Positions 61,686-64,000 of a DNA stretch of 64,000 bases are shown in pieces; the first letter of the stretch is position 1; every line of letters starts with the position of its first letter. Origin of the DNA: Spirulina major PCC 6313. Its GTDB lineage: Bacteria > Cyanobacteriota > Cyanobacteriia > Cyanobacteriales > Spirulinaceae. Below the pieces are notes generated by a model, which worked only from the letters and a program-made list of their open reading frames with translations, did no database searches and was not told the origin of the DNA. A program made the position numbers and the translations under genes. Location: the NCBI RefSeq assembly GCF_001890765.1, contig NZ_KV878783.1:2130695-2194694 (forward strand). Reading direction: 5' to 3'.

Positions 61686-64000
61686 CTAGGGGGTGAGTTG
61701 ACCTTGGAGGAGGACCGTTCCGGTTCCAGTGCTGGGTTGGGCGAGGATGTAGTATTCGTTGTTGCGGGGGTTGACGAAGAGATATTGCCCGGTGAGGGGG
61801 GTGGTGTTGCCGGCGGAGGTGAGGGGGGGAAGTTGCCAGGCTTGGCGGCGGGCGAGGGTTTGGGGGTCGAGTTGAATGAGTTGATTGGCGGGGTCGCCGT
61901 CGAGGGCGAGGAGGGGGGGGCTGAGGGAGAAGCGATGGGGGAGGGGGTTGGGGTTTTGGAGGGCGATCGCACTCGGTTGCATCGTTTGATTTCCTTGCAA
62001 ACTGGGCAGTGGGAATGAGAAGCCGCGATCGCTCACGGCCCGGCGGCCGTCTTGGGTGATCCAGAGGCGATCGCCAACGTTCTGATCCCCGGCCCCTTGC
62101 CAGCGTCCCCGCACCACCGGCTCCCCCTGGGAGAGATCCACCACTTGCACCTGTTTCCCCCCCCGACTCAGGGCTAAGAGGGTGCGGCCGTTGGGGTGGA
62201 GGGTGAGGCTACTTTGGGCAAAACTGAGGCCGGCCGTTTCGAGGAGAGCGGCTTCGTTGGTGTTGAGGTTAATCCCCCACAGTCTGGGATTGTCGGTGCT
62301 GGACACATAGGCCCAGCGATTGGCGGTGAGGACGAGATCATGAATTTGTCCGGCGACCATAATCTGGTTTTCGATTTGGTTGCGTTGGAGGTTAATGAGG
62401 GTCAATTGATTGCCATTGGCCACGGCGGCCAGTTGCCCGGAGGGATCGACGACAACGAGGCGGGGGCTGTTTTGCAGGGGGATGGTTTGTAAGCGTTGGG
62501 AGAGGGGGCTGTAATGGTGTAGTTGGTTGGCGTTGGTGGGGATCATGACGATGCGATCGAGGGCGGGGCTGTAGGTGGCAGCGGCGATCGCAAAATCAAA
62601 GGAACGCAGTTGAGCGGGAAGCTGCGGCAGCGGTGCGTCGGACGGGTCTTCCGTATCCTGGGGAGCAGTGATCGCGGGGTCGGCAGTCGAGAGGGTGGCG
62701 GTTTGGGTGATTTGCCGAATCACATGGACGGCGACGCTGTAGAACAGCACCAACGTCGCCACCACAACGGCAATCACGATCGCGATCGTCGCCGCCGGCG
62801 GTACTTTTTTTTGATTCAGTTTTTGAATCGGGCGGATCACCGTTGAACGCCGCGATCCAATCCCATCGAGATCCCGCAACACCTCCGCCACCGTGGTGTA
62901 ACGTTGCCGAAAGTCGTAGCGCACCATGCGATCCAAAATATCCCGCAGGGCTGGATTCATGTTTTTTTGCTGGATGCGATCGTGCCACAGCACCTCCCCG
63001 GTTTGGGGATCTTCGGGTAAATGTTCCGGCTCAACGCCCGTTAACGCCTGAATCGCAATCATGCCCAAGGCATAGAGGTCACTATTGAGCCGGGGTTTCC
63101 CTTGGGTTTGCTCACTAGGGGCATAGCCCGGCGTGCCGATCGCCACCGTCATATTCGTTTTCCCCTGACGATCCACCTGTTCGCCAATTTGCTTCACCGC
63201 CCCAAAATCAATCAGCACCAATTCCCCCGTCGTGCGTCGTCGAATATTGGCCGGTTTCAAATCTCGGTGAATCACATTCTTGCCATGGACAAACTCTAAA
63301 ATGGCTAAAACCTCCCGCAACAGGCGCGTTACCTTGACCTCGCTCCAGGTTTTGCCAGGGGGTAACTCTGCATCAATATCCTGCCCTTCGATATAGTCCT
63401 GCACCAGATAAAACTCGCTATCTTCTTCAAAATAGGCGAGCAATTGCGGGATCTGTGGATGTTGCCCCAGTTGGCTGAGGACTTCCGCTTCGCTGAAAAA
63501 GAGACGGCGGGCTAACTTCAAGGCTTGGGGTGTGGTGCGGTAGGGGTGCAGTTGTTTCACCACACATTGGGGGCGGCCGGGAAATTGCTCATCTTCGGCC
63601 AGAAAGGTTTTCCCAAACCCCCCATCACCCAGTTGCCGGATGATCCGGTAGCGTTGCCCAATCAGATCCGCTGGGGGGGAGGGGGAGGAGAGTGGGGGCG
63701 GCGGTTTAGGGGGATCAGTGGGGTTGAGGATGGCGGTTTTTTGGTGGGCGGTGGTGGCAGGGGTATGGGTGGATGCGGTTTGAGCAACGGTGGCGGCGGG
63801 GGAATCGTCGTCTTCGTCCCAGGTGGCGATGGTCATGGCGGTGCCGTTGAGCCATTGGAGGGCATCTTGGGCGGTGGGATAGGTGAATTGCAGCAGACCG
63901 TGGAGGACGGTTTGGAGGCGATCGCCCTCCTTGAACATCCCATCGAGATCCATCGCTTTGAGATCAATCGCTTCGGGATCACAGCCTCTTAAAAGCTGCA
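61686..64000 (-). CDS. Ser/Thr protein kinase with C-terminal beta-propeller-like domain (5' end outside window)
   Basis: At least 771 residues; the frame is open to the right edge, so the start lies outside (an internal ATG at 63953 is unlikely to be the real one). The first visible 55 residues ('RGCDPEAIDLKAMDLDGMFKEGDRLQTVL', 'YPTAQDALQWLNG') precede a Pro/Ala linker. The kinase follows: 'YRIIRQLGDGGFGKTFLAED', 'CVVKQLHP', 'VIHRDLKPANIRRRTTGELVLIDFGAVKQI' and 'IGTPGYAPSEQTQGKP'. A TM segment ('AATIAIVIAVVVATLVLFYSVAV') leads to an extracytoplasmic region of about 310 residues with repeated beta strands ('LVVVDPSGQLAAVANGNQLTLINLQRNQI'), probably a propeller. Hanks-type signalling kinase; ligand and targets unknown. 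Confidence 0.88.
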   Translation of the reverse strand, partial: QLLRGCDPEAIDLKAMDLDGMFKEGDRLQTVLHGLLQFTYPTAQDALQWLNGTAMTIATWDEDDDSPAATVAQTASTHTPATTAHQKTAILNPTDPPKPPPPLSSPSPPADLIGQRYRIIRQLGDGGFGKTFLAEDEQFPGRPQCVVKQLHPYRTTPQALKLARRLFFSEAEVLSQLGQHPQIPQLLAYFEEDSEFYLVQDYIEGQDIDAELPPGKTWSEVKVTRLLREVLAILEFVHGKNVIHRDLKPANIRRRTTGELVLIDFGAVKQIGEQVDRQGKTNMTVAIGTPGYAPSEQTQGKPRLNSDLYALGMIAIQALTGVEPEHLPEDPQTGEVLWHDRIQQKNMNPALRDILDRMVRYDFRQRYTTVAEVLRDLDGIGSRRSTVIRPIQKLNQKKVPPAATIAIVIAVVVATLVLFYSVAVHVIRQITQTATLSTADPAITAPQDTEDPSDAPLPQLPAQLRSFDFAIAAATYSPALDRIVMIPTNANQLHHYSPLSQRLQTIPLQNSPRLVVVDPSGQLAAVANGNQLTLINLQRNQIENQIMVAGQIHDLVLTANRWAYVSSTDNPRLWGINLNTNEAALLETAGLSFAQSSLTLHPNGRTLLALSRGGKQVQVVDLSQGEPVVRGRWQGAGDQNVGDRLWITQDGRRAVSDRGFSFPLPSLQGNQTMQPSAIALQNPNPLPHRFSLSPPLLALDGDPANQLIQLDPQTLARRQAWQLPPLTSAGNTTPLTGQYLFVNPRNNEYYILAQPSTGTGTVLLQGQLTP

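Noticed and set aside
1-64000. The very frequent octamer GCGATCGC as a possible regulatory site.
   Set aside because: This is HIP1, spread through cyanobacterial genomes including coding regions; individual copies carry no gene-specific meaning here.
1-64000. tRNA, rRNA, SRP RNA or riboswitch genes.
   Set aside because: Looked for in all larger gaps, including beside ffh and cobJ; no convincing cloverleaf, conserved rRNA stretch or B12 box seen by eye. A covariance-model search would be decisive.

Overview
The window comes from a cyanobacterium, probably filamentous. The HIP1 octamer (GCGATCGC) is scattered throughout. Lineage markers include NdhD of NDH-1, the aerobic chlorophyll cyclase AcsF, a HetZ-family regulator, a COP23-type protein and several cyanobacteria-specific small families. 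I do not name a genus. No rRNA, tRNA or CRISPR array was seen.

Layout. 0-17.8 kb is mostly housekeeping and envelope genes: hetZ, a YrdC/Sua5-like protein, larC, ftsW, msrA, a DUF4912 protein with an extreme Met/Gly/Ser repeat tract, a COP23 protein, a PhyH-like dioxygenase, a PIN-domain gene pair, an HxlR regulator divergent from acsF, a GST, an exbB/exbD pair separated by a hairpin cluster, and an AraC regulator. 18.0-23.8 kb is an accessory island of four related '+'-strand genes plus an AAA ATPase. They carry the hallmarks of extracellular contractile injection system (eCIS) cargo: DUF4157 domains with HELTH, and 'KLTVGA..D.YEQEADRVA' leaders. No sheath, tube or baseplate gene is in the window. 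23.9-31.7 kb holds ffh, a DUF433/truncated DUF5615 pair, an ArsA/Get3-like ATPase, hicBA, proA-folB and a secreted two-repeat protein. 31.7-39.3 kb has TPR and RHH-like proteins, a response regulator/CHASE3 kinase pair, an LpxB-like protein and a class IV HDAC-like protein. 39.4-47 kb has an M50/HlyD export pair divergent from a 1344-aa exoprotein (DUF4114, subtilase, LGFP, SH3b, ricin-type lectin, M23). 47-48.7 kb contains small genes, repeats and a frameshifted Uma2 gene. 48.8-54.7 kb is an addB/addA-like helicase-nuclease operon. The rest has a TA-flanked MITE and tnpB relic, a cbiG-cobJ fusion, a PpiC-like protein with a repeat tail, a TPR protein, ndhD and a Ser/Thr kinase that runs off the right edge.

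Most notable: the C-terminal regions of two adjacent eCIS-type cargo proteins (18058-19095 and 19174-20010) read like RGS domains, the eukaryotic regulators of heterotrimeric G proteins. They keep an RGS-like Glu(-Asn) position and the [VL]-Asn-Ile position. If structure prediction confirms this, the locus encodes injected effectors aimed at eukaryotic G-protein signalling. The island also shows recent reshuffling: a 322-bp near-identical duplication, a relic of a second AAA ATPase start, and composition breaks where leaders join cargo domains.
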